A DNA stretch of 56,236 nt from JBDRHL01 sp043816955. Lineage in GTDB: Bacteria > Planctomycetota > Phycisphaerae > Sedimentisphaerales > CAYZTY01. Of the stretch, positions 1 through 6,852 are shown piece by piece; the first letter of the stretch is position 1; every line of letters begins with the position of its first letter. The stretch lies in contig JBDRHL010000161.1 in NCBI GenBank assembly GCA_043816955.1, forward strand, positions 1 through 56,236, in the 5' to 3' direction. Under the pieces are notes generated by a model, which did not search any database, was not told where the DNA came from, and saw nothing but the letters and a program-made list of their open reading frames with translations. The translations under genes and the position numbers were made by a program.

Positions 1-42
1 CTTGTCTTGCACAGAATAAAATCTTTTCGTAACATTTTTAGA

Positions 43-108
43 CCTCCTTGTCTTGTTTGGGTTAATGGTTTCAAAAAACCGTATTTTACAAGCACAAGGA
101 GGTTTTTT
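43..108 (+). terminator. Rho-independent terminator-like hairpin
   Basis: The left arm (43-56, CCTCCTTGT then CTTGT) pairs with the right arm (88-102) over 14 base pairs, with one bulged C at 93. Six T residues follow at 103-108. The loop is long (about 31 bases). It probably ends transcription of a plus-strand gene lying before the window. No gene is visible in 1-229. Confidence 0.6.
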
Positions 109-150
109 CATTACCACGCATCAAAACGGGTAATCGCGTGACAAATACGC

Positions 151-179
151 TTGACTTAACAGGTAATAAAAGGTATACT
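151..179 (+). promoter_or_regulatory. Sigma70-type promoter of the LRR protein gene
   Basis: A TTGACT -35 box (151-156) and a TATACT -10 box (174-179) are separated by exactly 17 bases. Transcription would start near 186, giving a leader of about 44 bases before the ATG at 230. Confidence 0.7.
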
Positions 180-229
180 AATTATTTAGCATTGGCTGCT
201 TTTCAATGTATGCGAGGAGGATGATTACA

Positions 230-1675
230 ATGAATAGAGCCGTCTGTATTTGTTTATTTTTATTTTTGACATTCCCGGCTGCATCGCTATATGCCGAGCC
301 GGTAAATATTCCCGACCCCAATTTAAAAGCAGTCATAGAGGAAACACTCGACAAAGAAAACCCTGAGCCCAATGATATGCTTGCCTTGACATTTCTTAAC
401 GGATCCCACAAAGGCATAAGTGACCTGACCGGACTCGAATACGCCACTAATCTGCTTACACTGCTGCTAAACAGCAACCAGATCAGCGATATTAACGCAA
501 TATCGGGATTAACCAAGTTGTGCGGACTGAACATATATGGCAACAGCATCAGTGATATAAATTCCATGGCAGCACTCAGCGAGCTTACATGGATTGACAT
601 GAGCAGCAATCAGATAACCAATATCAAGGTGCTGGGAGGTTTGACAAAACTAATCTATTTGTGGGCATACGAAAACCAGATCGTGGATTGTAATGCTTTG
701 GCGGGACTTGGCAGCATGGCTCGTCTGTGGCTGAACGATAACCAGATCAGCAATATCTCGGCGCTGGCTTCGCTGACCGGATTGACCAAATTGTATGTGG
801 ATGACAACCTGATAAATGACTGTAACATCGTTGCGGGCCTGACCAAGCTGACGGAACTGGGACTTGGTGGAAACCAGCTAACCAACTGCCGCGCTGTTGC
901 CGATTTGAACAATCTGACCATATTGTATCTGAACGATAACCAGATCAGCGACTGTAATGCTGTAGAAGGTCTGCATTTGCTTACCAAACTGGACCTTGGA
1001 GGCAACCAGATCAGCGACTGCAATGCTGCAGCAGGTTTGACTAATCTTACCAAGCTGTACCTCGATGACAATTTTCTGGTTTGTTGTAGTGCCGTCGGCA
1101 GCCTCATCAAGCTGACAGAACTGGATCTCGGCGGCAACCAGATCAGCGATTACAACAGTGTTACATCCCTGACAAAACTGACAAAGCTCTGGCTGGACAA
1201 TAATCAGTTGGCGGGATGCAATCCATTGGCGGGGCTTACGGCGTTACAGTATCTGTACCTTTATGACAACCAGATCGGCGACTGCAACGGTCTAGGAAAC
1301 CTGAGCAATCTGCGACATGTGTACCTGAGTAATAATCAGCTCAGCAGCATATCGGCGCTTGCCGGCCTGACGAAGCTGACTCGACTTTACCTTGATGGAA
1401 ATGCACTCAGCCGAGAGGCCTATTGTACACACCTGCCGCTGATAAAGCAGAACAATCCGGGCATAATTATCACCTACGACCCCAATCCGGAAGCTATCAG
1501 GGGAGATATTGATGAGGATTGCGCTGTTGACCTATCGGATCTGGATCTGCTGCTGGCAGAGTGGCTCGAAACGGGGTGCGGAAACTGCCGGGGCGCGGAC
1601 CTTAGCGGTGACAATGGTGTGGATTTTCGCGACTTCGCATCTCTGGCGGAACACTGGCTTGAGGTAATCCAATAA
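230..1675 (+). CDS. Exported leucine-rich-repeat protein with C-terminal dockerin-like domain
   Basis: The start at 230 is chosen because GAGGAGG (214-220) lies 9 bases upstream; in-frame ATGs at 206 and 221 lack a spaced ribosome site. The first ~20 residues form a signal peptide (MNRAVCICLFLFL, Ala-rich end). About 13 internalin/SDS22-like repeats of ~22 residues follow (LxxLxLxxNQIxDxxxLxxL), many with a DCN motif in the asparagine position. The last ~55 residues hold two dockerin-like calcium loops (GDIDEDCAVDLSDLDLLL and DLSGDNGVDFRDFASL). Such tails are common in Phycisphaerae secreted proteins. The likely role is extracellular protein or glycan binding; the ligand is unknown. It is a single-gene unit with its own promoter, upstream of the unrelated arg operon. 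Confidence 0.85.
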   Translation: MNRAVCICLFLFLTFPAASLYAEPVNIPDPNLKAVIEETLDKENPEPNDMLALTFLNGSHKGISDLTGLEYATNLLTLLLNSNQISDINAISGLTKLCGLNIYGNSISDINSMAALSELTWIDMSSNQITNIKVLGGLTKLIYLWAYENQIVDCNALAGLGSMARLWLNDNQISNISALASLTGLTKLYVDDNLINDCNIVAGLTKLTELGLGGNQLTNCRAVADLNNLTILYLNDNQISDCNAVEGLHLLTKLDLGGNQISDCNAAAGLTNLTKLYLDDNFLVCCSAVGSLIKLTELDLGGNQISDYNSVTSLTKLTKLWLDNNQLAGCNPLAGLTALQYLYLYDNQIGDCNGLGNLSNLRHVYLSNNQLSSISALAGLTKLTRLYLDGNALSREAYCTHLPLIKQNNPGIIITYDPNPEAIRGDIDEDCAVDLSDLDLLLAEWLETGCGNCRGADLSGDNGVDFRDFASLAEHWLEVIQ

Positions 1676-1701
1676 GCTTTAAAACGGGATTTTGATTTTC
1701 C

Positions 1702-1730
1702 TTGACTGGCCTGACTGCAAATAATAGAAT
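1702..1730 (+). promoter_or_regulatory. Sigma70-type promoter of the arginine operon
   Basis: TTGACT (1702-1707) and TAGAAT (1725-1730) are 17 bases apart. The predicted start near 1737 is only about 23 bases before the argB start codon, leaving room for the GGAGGA ribosome site but not for a leader attenuator. I saw no convincing ARG-box palindrome. Confidence 0.65.
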
Positions 1731-1759
1731 CCTCTGTTTCCTGAAACGGAGGATTTGCA

Positions 1760-2641
1760 GTGGAACAGGCTATAGAAAAAGCAGGCGCCCTCATCGAGGC
1801 GATGGAATATATTCGCAGATTCCGCAACCAGATCATTGTAGTCAAGCTGGGGGGAAGCGTTCTTGACGATATCGAGCAGCGTAAAAAGCTGCTTACCGAC
1901 ATAGCCTTCATGGCCACCGTCGGCATGCAGCCGGTAATAATACACGGTGGCGGGAAAGCCATTACAAAAGCGATGGAAAAAGCCGGACTCGAGCCTGTCT
2001 GGGTCCACGGTCAACGGTACACCGATGAACGGACGCTCAACATTGCCGAGCATACGCTCATCCATAATATCAACCTGCCGATCTGTGAAACACTTACGCA
2101 ATTGGGCTGCCAGAACATGCCTCTTCATTCTCTGAGCAGTTGCGCCCTGGTTGCCGAGCCGCTGATACTCAAAAGCCAGGAAGGCCGAACGCTTGATCTG
2201 GGCCTGGTGGGGGAGGTCAGGGAAATCAACACGCACCTGCTGAAGACTCTTTGCGGTTCGGGCACTATTCCGGTAATAGCTCCTGTCGCCGGCGACAAAA
2301 CCGGAAGAAAACTCAATGTCAACGCCGACAGCGCCGCAGGAAAGGTTGCTGCCGCGCTGCTGGCTGAAAAACTCGTCGTTCTGAGCGACACCCATGGGAT
2401 CTTTACTGACTTGAATGATCCGGCTACTCACGTGTCTACCGCAAGCGAAGATCAGATCAAAGAAATGGTGGACAGCGGCATCATCGAAGGCGGCATGCTC
2501 CCAAAGGTGCAGGCATGTCTGACAGCACTGGAGGGCGGGGTTAAAAAGGCCCATATAATTGACGGCAGGATCGAACACTCACTGCTTCTGGAAATTTATA
2601 CGGACAAAGGCGTCGGCACGGAAATAGTTAAGAGACTCTAA
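1760..2641 (+). CDS. argB: Acetylglutamate kinase (ArgB)
   Basis: Catalyses the second step of arginine biosynthesis, phosphorylating N-acetylglutamate with ATP in the cytoplasm. The amino acid kinase fold is evident from KLGGS at residues 29-33 (phosphate binding), HGGGK at 62-66 (substrate loop) and the NVNADSAAGKVAAAL segment of the ATP/acetylglutamate site near 185-200. At 293 residues it has the usual family length. The start codon is GTG, with GGAGGA at 1748-1753 spaced 6 bases. The N-terminal helix before the kinase core is the type found in hexameric, arginine-inhibited enzymes, so feedback regulation is possible (inference). It is the first gene of argB-argD-argF. Confidence 0.95.
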   Translation: MEQAIEKAGALIEAMEYIRRFRNQIIVVKLGGSVLDDIEQRKKLLTDIAFMATVGMQPVIIHGGGKAITKAMEKAGLEPVWVHGQRYTDERTLNIAEHTLIHNINLPICETLTQLGCQNMPLHSLSSCALVAEPLILKSQEGRTLDLGLVGEVREINTHLLKTLCGSGTIPVIAPVAGDKTGRKLNVNADSAAGKVAAALLAEKLVVLSDTHGIFTDLNDPATHVSTASEDQIKEMVDSGIIEGGMLPKVQACLTALEGGVKKAHIIDGRIEHSLLLEIYTDKGVGTEIVKRL

Positions 2642-2674
2642 ATAATTTCAGAACCATTAAACTGTGAGACTGAC

Positions 2675-3865
2675 ATGAACACACAGGAAACGATCGAATT
2701 ATATAACAAATACATCATAGCTAACTATACAAAGGTTCCCCTGGCTATTGTCAAAGGCCAGGGAAACTACATTTTCGACGCCGAGGGCAATAAGATACTT
2801 GACATGTTTCCAGGCTGGGCGGTCAGCGGAATCGGCCACTGCCACCCCAAAGTTACCGAGGCAATCTGCCGGCAGGCGAAGCAACTGCTGCACATCGACA
2901 ATACTTTTTATATTCCGCAGCAGGCGCAACTGGGCCGGCTTCTAAGCGATAGAGCATTTGGCGGCAAAAGTTTTTTCTGCAACAGCGGCGCCGAAGCCAA
3001 TGAAGCGGCATTGAAACTTGCCCGCAGACACACGTCAAAGGAAAAATACAAATTTATTACCGCACTTAACAGCTTCCACGGAAGGACCTTCGCTACGGTT
3101 ACGGCTACCGCGCAGCCGAAATACCACGAGGGTTTTCTGCCTATGCTGCCCGGCTTTGTTTATGTGCCATTTAATGATATATCCGCTCTGGAGGAGGCTT
3201 TCTGCGATGAAATCGCTGCGGTAATGGTTGAGCCTATACAGGGAGAGGGGGGCATCAACGTTGCAACACCCGACTATCTCCGGAAAATCCGGCAGCTCTG
3301 CGATGAAAACGGGGCACTTATGATACTCGACGAGGTCCAGAGCGGTATGGGAAGAACGGGAAAATGGTTCGCTTACCAGCATTATGACATAGAACCGGAT
3401 ATAATGACGCTGGCTAAAACTCTTGGCGGCGGCGCTGCCATCGGAGCTATGATAGCAACCCAGGAAGCGGCAGGATCGCTGGTGCCGGGGACACACGCTT
3501 CGACATTCGGCGGAAATCCATTAGCCTGTTGTGCAGCAATCGCCGTCATCGAGGCAATCGAAGAAGAAAACCTGCTGGAAAACGCCGAAAATATGGGTTG
3601 TTATGCAAGAGAAATAATTGAAAAACTCAAAAGCCGTCACAACATCATCGACCATGTCCGCGGGATGGGTCTTATGATCGGCATTCAACTGACCGTACCT
3701 GGTGCCGAAATCGTGAACAAATGTCTCGAAAAAGGACTGCGAATAAACTGTGCACACGAAACAGTCCTTCGTTTTATGCCTTCGATGACTGTAACAACAG
3801 AGCAGATTGACCAGGCCGTCGAGATACTCGAGGCTGTCCTGGCAGAGGTGAACAATAATGGATGA
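2675..3865 (+). CDS. argD: Acetylornithine aminotransferase (ArgD)
   Basis: A PLP enzyme of aminotransferase class III, transferring an amino group from glutamate to N-acetylglutamate semialdehyde. Visible motifs are FFCNSGAEANEAALKLAR (100-117), the aspartate in LDEVQSGMGRTGK (218-230) that contacts the PLP ring nitrogen, and the Schiff-base lysine K248 in MTLAKTLGGG. Length (396) fits ArgD. Some ArgD enzymes also serve lysine biosynthesis (DapC activity); that cannot be decided here. It starts 33 bases after argB and its last codons overlap argF by 8 bases, so the two are probably translationally coupled. Confidence 0.94.
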   Translation: MNTQETIELYNKYIIANYTKVPLAIVKGQGNYIFDAEGNKILDMFPGWAVSGIGHCHPKVTEAICRQAKQLLHIDNTFYIPQQAQLGRLLSDRAFGGKSFFCNSGAEANEAALKLARRHTSKEKYKFITALNSFHGRTFATVTATAQPKYHEGFLPMLPGFVYVPFNDISALEEAFCDEIAAVMVEPIQGEGGINVATPDYLRKIRQLCDENGALMILDEVQSGMGRTGKWFAYQHYDIEPDIMTLAKTLGGGAAIGAMIATQEAAGSLVPGTHASTFGGNPLACCAAIAVIEAIEEENLLENAENMGCYAREIIEKLKSRHNIIDHVRGMGLMIGIQLTVPGAEIVNKCLEKGLRINCAHETVLRFMPSMTVTTEQIDQAVEILEAVLAEVNNNG

Positions 3866-4766
3866 TTTTCTTGCGATAAGCGACTGCAGCAGTGAACAAC
3901 TAAAAGAGCTTCTGGATTTGAGCATTAAGCTCAAGAAACTCTACAAAAGCGGGAAACGCGATCTGTGTCTGAGCGGCAGGAGCCTTGCGCTTTTGTTTGA
4001 AAAACCAAGCCTCAGGACGCGAATAAGCTTCCAGGTGGCGATGAGCGATCTTGGAGGAAGCTCGATATACATAAAGCCCGAAGACATAGGAGGCATCGGC
4101 AGGCGGGAACCCCTGAAAGATATGGCCCGGGTACTCAGCAGGTACGTTCATGGAATCATGGCGCGGACCTTCGATCACAAAACCGTAATTGAGCTGGCGG
4201 AATTTGCCACAGTGCCGGTTATTAATGCTCTGACCGATTTTGCCCACCCCTGTCAGGCCATGGCCGACCTTCAGACAATCCTGGAGCACTTCGGCAGACT
4301 CGAAAATATCAAAATCGCGTATATCGGTGACGGTAATAATGTTGCACGCTCGCTTGCTTTTGCCTGTGCAAAGTTCCATATGCACCTGGCCGTCGCATCA
4401 CCGAAAGGCTACGAACTTGACGCCGAATCGGTAAAGGCGGCCAATAGTATTCTAGCAGGTGCCGCAGAACAGATGAACGATCCGACTGTCGCGATAAAAG
4501 GCGCAGATGTCATATATACCGACACCTGGATCAGCATGGGCCAGGAAGAGGAAAAAGCACAGCGAATCAAGGATTTCAAAGGCTTTGAGGTAAACCGGGA
4601 ACTGGTAAAAAGCGCACCCGATGCCAAAATCATGCACTGTCTGCCTGCATATAGAGGCAGCGAGATTTCCGATGAGGTGGTCGAGTCAAAAAATTCGATC
4701 ATCTTCGACCAGGCTGAAAACAGGCTTCATTTCCAGCGGGCGCTTTTGAAAAAGCTTATGAGCTGA
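3858..4766 (+). CDS. argF: Ornithine carbamoyltransferase (ArgF)
   Basis: Makes citrulline from ornithine and carbamoyl phosphate. The carbamoyl-phosphate motif reads KPSLRTR (49-55), with Leu where the textbook motif has Thr. HPCQ (130-133), the ornithine loop DTWISMGQE and HCLPA near 262 are all present. The SMG loop supports true ornithine rather than N-acetyl- or N-succinylornithine as substrate, although SLRTR also occurs in those relatives. At 302 residues it is of family length. It overlaps argD by 8 bases and is the last gene of the arg operon; argG, argH, argJ and argC are not in this window. Confidence 0.93.
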   Translation: MDDFLAISDCSSEQLKELLDLSIKLKKLYKSGKRDLCLSGRSLALLFEKPSLRTRISFQVAMSDLGGSSIYIKPEDIGGIGRREPLKDMARVLSRYVHGIMARTFDHKTVIELAEFATVPVINALTDFAHPCQAMADLQTILEHFGRLENIKIAYIGDGNNVARSLAFACAKFHMHLAVASPKGYELDAESVKAANSILAGAAEQMNDPTVAIKGADVIYTDTWISMGQEEEKAQRIKDFKGFEVNRELVKSAPDAKIMHCLPAYRGSEISDEVVESKNSIIFDQAENRLHFQRALLKKLMS

Positions 4767-4806
4767 TTTACATTGTAGAACGGCTTGATATTGTTAGAAT
4801 AGAAAT

Positions 4807-5388
4807 ATGCGATTGCCTGAACTTGAAAACTGTCAAAGATATGTCGGCCTTTATGTCGTGGACTTTGGCGACAGTGCATCGGTGGGTTTTACTGCTGAGG
4901 AAGTTGCTGAGCTGCTTGAAAGTGAAAAATTCAAACATATCACCGTCTACAAGATTTATAATGCACAACCCGACGGAAGGATCGAATTAAAAGGCGTTCC
5001 CTCAAGGATATTTGAGCTTGAAGCGGGCATGTTTTTTTATTCGGCTGATGTCGATACCGCTGAAAAAGACTTCAAAAACCTTGTAGCAATAGCAGTAAAA
5101 TCAGCGCCTCCCTCACGGGCAAAAGTTCACCTGGCAAAATACGACGAACAAAAATTTGTTACTACGATTATTTATCCCGCGGAATACGATGATGAATTTT
5201 CCGCATGGCTTGGCGACTCAAATTACAAAACACAGGGCCCCGCTGAAGGCGGGACCAAGGCTGTGCAGCAATATTACGATAGCGCACCGGAAATCCTGCG
5301 GCGGCATCAGCTTTTTGGTCAATCGGAGCACCAAAACCGGAGCGGGGAAGAGCTGCTGGCGGCGGTGAGAATGGCTGTTCAGAGATGA
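4807..5388 (+). CDS. Conserved-looking hypothetical protein (193 aa)
   Basis: I do not recognise a family. The protein is soluble, with no signal peptide or membrane segment. It starts MRLPELENCQRYVGLYVVDFGD and has mixed alpha/beta character with an acidic, alternating pattern. The gene lies 40 bases after argF in the same direction and its stop overlaps the next start (ATGA at 5385), so it may be the first of a small unit. Codon use resembles its neighbours, supporting a real gene. Confidence 0.7.
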   Translation: MRLPELENCQRYVGLYVVDFGDSASVGFTAEEVAELLESEKFKHITVYKIYNAQPDGRIELKGVPSRIFELEAGMFFYSADVDTAEKDFKNLVAIAVKSAPPSRAKVHLAKYDEQKFVTTIIYPAEYDDEFSAWLGDSNYKTQGPAEGGTKAVQQYYDSAPEILRRHQLFGQSEHQNRSGEELLAAVRMAVQR

Positions 5389-5588
5389 AAACGCCTTCGG
5401 GAAAAAATCACATACTTGCTGCGGCGGCAGCGGTAATCTCACGACTCTTCAGCAAAAAGATCGACAGCAATACGCCGGAAAAGCGACACCAGAACGAGTT
5501 CAAATCCAGCACACAAAAAATCGGTGTGAGATTTACCAAGAAACTTCGCGACTCGTTCCGCCACAGATGGCTCAGAAAACGGACATAA
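5385..5588 (+). CDS. Small basic hypothetical protein (67 aa)
   Basis: The ATG overlaps the preceding stop codon as ATGA, a sign of translational coupling. The product is very basic (KKLRDSFRHRWLRKR near the C-terminus) with a short Ala-rich hydrophobic stretch (ILAAAAAVISRLF) near residues 10-22 that could be an amphipathic or membrane-associated helix. No family recognised. The coupling, more than the sequence, supports it as a gene. Confidence 0.45.
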   Translation: MKTPSGKNHILAAAAAVISRLFSKKIDSNTPEKRHQNEFKSSTQKIGVRFTKKLRDSFRHRWLRKRT

Positions 5589-5764
5589 GAGCACATGGGG
5601 CTGTCAATAACATAACAAGGTTCTGGATCAGCACTTACAAAGCGGGCAGGAGCGCAGCAAACTACAATGTAATTCGCAGCGTTTATGAGGAAGCTGTCAG
5701 GACTGCACAGGCAAACTGTTACCAACTCGTTACCATAGCAGGCAGCGACGAAAAACGGGCTTAA
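5567..5764 (+). CDS. Possible small hypothetical protein (65 aa)
   Basis: A third short reading frame overlaps the previous one by 22 bases. It encodes a soluble helical protein (MAQKTDIRAHGAVNN...). No clear ribosome site precedes it. It might instead be the displaced 3' half of the 5385 gene after a frameshift. Weakly supported. Confidence 0.3.
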   Translation: MAQKTDIRAHGAVNNITRFWISTYKAGRSAANYNVIRSVYEEAVRTAQANCYQLVTIAGSDEKRA

Positions 5765-5939
5765 GTGGACAAGTCCTGTGCTAAATGCAGACGGCAGTAC
5801 TGCCGGTGTTGTATCAGCAGTAAAACAGCCCCGCTCCGAATCGCACAGATATCGGAAAATTGCAGAAATTTGGCGTATCTTCTATGTCAAAATAGAAGAG
5901 TAAAAAATTTTTACTAAAATCAAACTTTTTGCTTGCAAT

Positions 5940-5966
5940 CCCGTAGTATTACGGGTAGACTATAAT
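5940..5966 (+). promoter_or_regulatory. Promoter with palindromic operator for the small RNA
   Basis: A perfect TATAAT -10 box lies at 5961-5966. No TTGACA is found at the right spacing; that position is instead occupied by the inverted repeat CCCGTAGTATTACGGG (5940-5955, 6-bp arms). The arrangement suggests a promoter that depends on, or is blocked by, a bound regulator (inference). Confidence 0.5.
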
Positions 5967-5972
5967 TATGTG

Positions 5973-6127
5973 ACTGGAAGGCCTTTGAGAAACAAGCGTA
6001 CTTGTTAGAGAGAGAAGGGTATCAAGCTGCGATAGTAACGGCCAGGGAAGGCTGATAACTAAAAATAAGTTTTCTCCCCTCCGGAAAACATCGGGTGACC
6101 GCACGGCTGCTCGATGTTTTCTTTTAT
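5973..6127 (+). ncRNA. Candidate structured small RNA or leader RNA
   Basis: A roughly 150-base segment lies between a clear -10 box and an intrinsic terminator and contains no credible reading frame. Visible structure includes the hairpin AACAAG-CGTA-CTTGTT (5991-6006), a stem TATCA/TGATA around 6020-6057, and GTTTTC (6069-6074), which can pair with GAAAAC (6084-6089), the 5' half of the terminator stem. This last pairing is mutually exclusive with the terminator, as in an attenuator or riboswitch. The fucU start is about 150 bases further on, so it could be either a separate sRNA or a regulated leader. I could not match it to 6S RNA, SRP RNA, tmRNA or a known riboswitch. Confidence 0.45.
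6084..6127 (+). terminator. Intrinsic terminator of the small RNA
   Basis: GAAAACATCG (6084-6093) pairs perfectly with CGATGTTTTC (6112-6121) over 10 bp around an 18-base loop, followed by TTTTAT (6122-6127). Confidence 0.7.
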
Positions 6128-6277
6128 ACCTGTCGAAACAGCATTTATAGATCATTTTCTGCTTATACATCAGATGCAAACTCGCAAGAATTACTTTGAA
6201 CATTCACACAGCAGCTTTTATCATACCACAGACAAGCTAAAAATAATGTTTTCGATTCGGTTAAAGAGGTGGCGCAG

Positions 6278-6712
6278 ATGTTAAAAGGTATTCCAACCAT
6301 AATTTCACCTGAACTGATGAAGATACTTATGGAGATGGGACATGGCGATGAAATCGTACTGGCAGACGGCAATTTTCCCGCATCTTCCAATGCTCAAAGA
6401 CTTGTCCGCAGTGACGGCCACGGTGTGCCTGAACTTCTCGAAGCTGTTCTGAAAACTTTTCCGCTCGATATTTACGTTGATCAGTCGGTTGCACTAATGG
6501 CGGTAGCAGCGGGTGACAATACAAAACCAGCAATCTGGGAGCGATACCGAAAAATCATCAAGGCCAGTGGTGAAAAATTTGACGAATTTGAGTTTGTGGA
6601 ACGCTTTGCTTTCTATGAAAGATCCAGGCAGGCTTACGCCATCGTCGCTACAAGTGAACAGGCTCTCTATGCCAACATAATCCTGAAAAAAGGCGTCATC
6701 AAACCTGGCTGA
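6278..6712 (+). CDS. FucU/RbsD-family sugar mutarotase
   Basis: Members interconvert the anomers of fucose or ribose (and related sugars) before phosphorylation or isomerisation. The sequence shows the family core ISPELMKILMEMGHGDEIVLADGNFPA, with the conserved His of GHGDE and the Asp of ADGNFPA, and the C-terminal aromatic region expected in FucU. The length of 144 residues fits. The ATG at 6278 is preferred over an in-frame GTG at 6269 because the family begins MLKG/I and AGAGG precedes the ATG at good spacing. No sugar kinase or transporter lies beside it. It follows the candidate RNA at 5973-6127. Confidence 0.85.
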   Translation: MLKGIPTIISPELMKILMEMGHGDEIVLADGNFPASSNAQRLVRSDGHGVPELLEAVLKTFPLDIYVDQSVALMAVAAGDNTKPAIWERYRKIIKASGEKFDEFEFVERFAFYERSRQAYAIVATSEQALYANIILKKGVIKPG

Positions 6713-6786
6713 GCAAAAATTCCAGGAAAGTTTTGCCTTTCATAAGGCCCGCAGATGCATCCGAAAACCTCCCAAAACAGCGGTTC

Positions 6787-6815
6787 TTGACAACCATATA
6801 GGGGGGGCTTATCAT
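6787..6815 (+). promoter_or_regulatory. Sigma70-type promoter of dnaE
   Basis: TTGACA (6787-6792) and TATCAT (6810-6815) are 17 bases apart. The -10 box overlaps the ATG at 6814, so a transcript from here would start near 6822 and could only be translated from a later start such as the GTG at 6853. Confidence 0.5.
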
Positions 6816-6852
6816 GTTCCAGCGGAGTCTTTTTTGGGAAGGACGGATTCAG

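Noticed and set aside
655..1137. 160-codon minus-strand frame inside the LRR gene
   Set aside because: A by-product of the repeat structure; no ribosome site and odd composition.
900..1300. Regular DNA repeats resembling a CRISPR array
   Set aside because: They are degenerate in-frame 66-bp codon repeats of the LRR protein, without constant repeats or unique spacers.
1679..2578. Long minus-strand frame across argB
   Set aside because: Antisense shadow of a clearly identified gene.
5792..5805. Perfect palindrome CGGCAGTACTGCCG
   Set aside because: No loop, no U-run and no promoter nearby; may be chance.
5973..6127. Assignment of the RNA as 6S, SRP RNA or a known riboswitch
   Set aside because: No closing terminal stem or central bubble for 6S, no SRP apical motif, and no riboswitch consensus that I could recognise.
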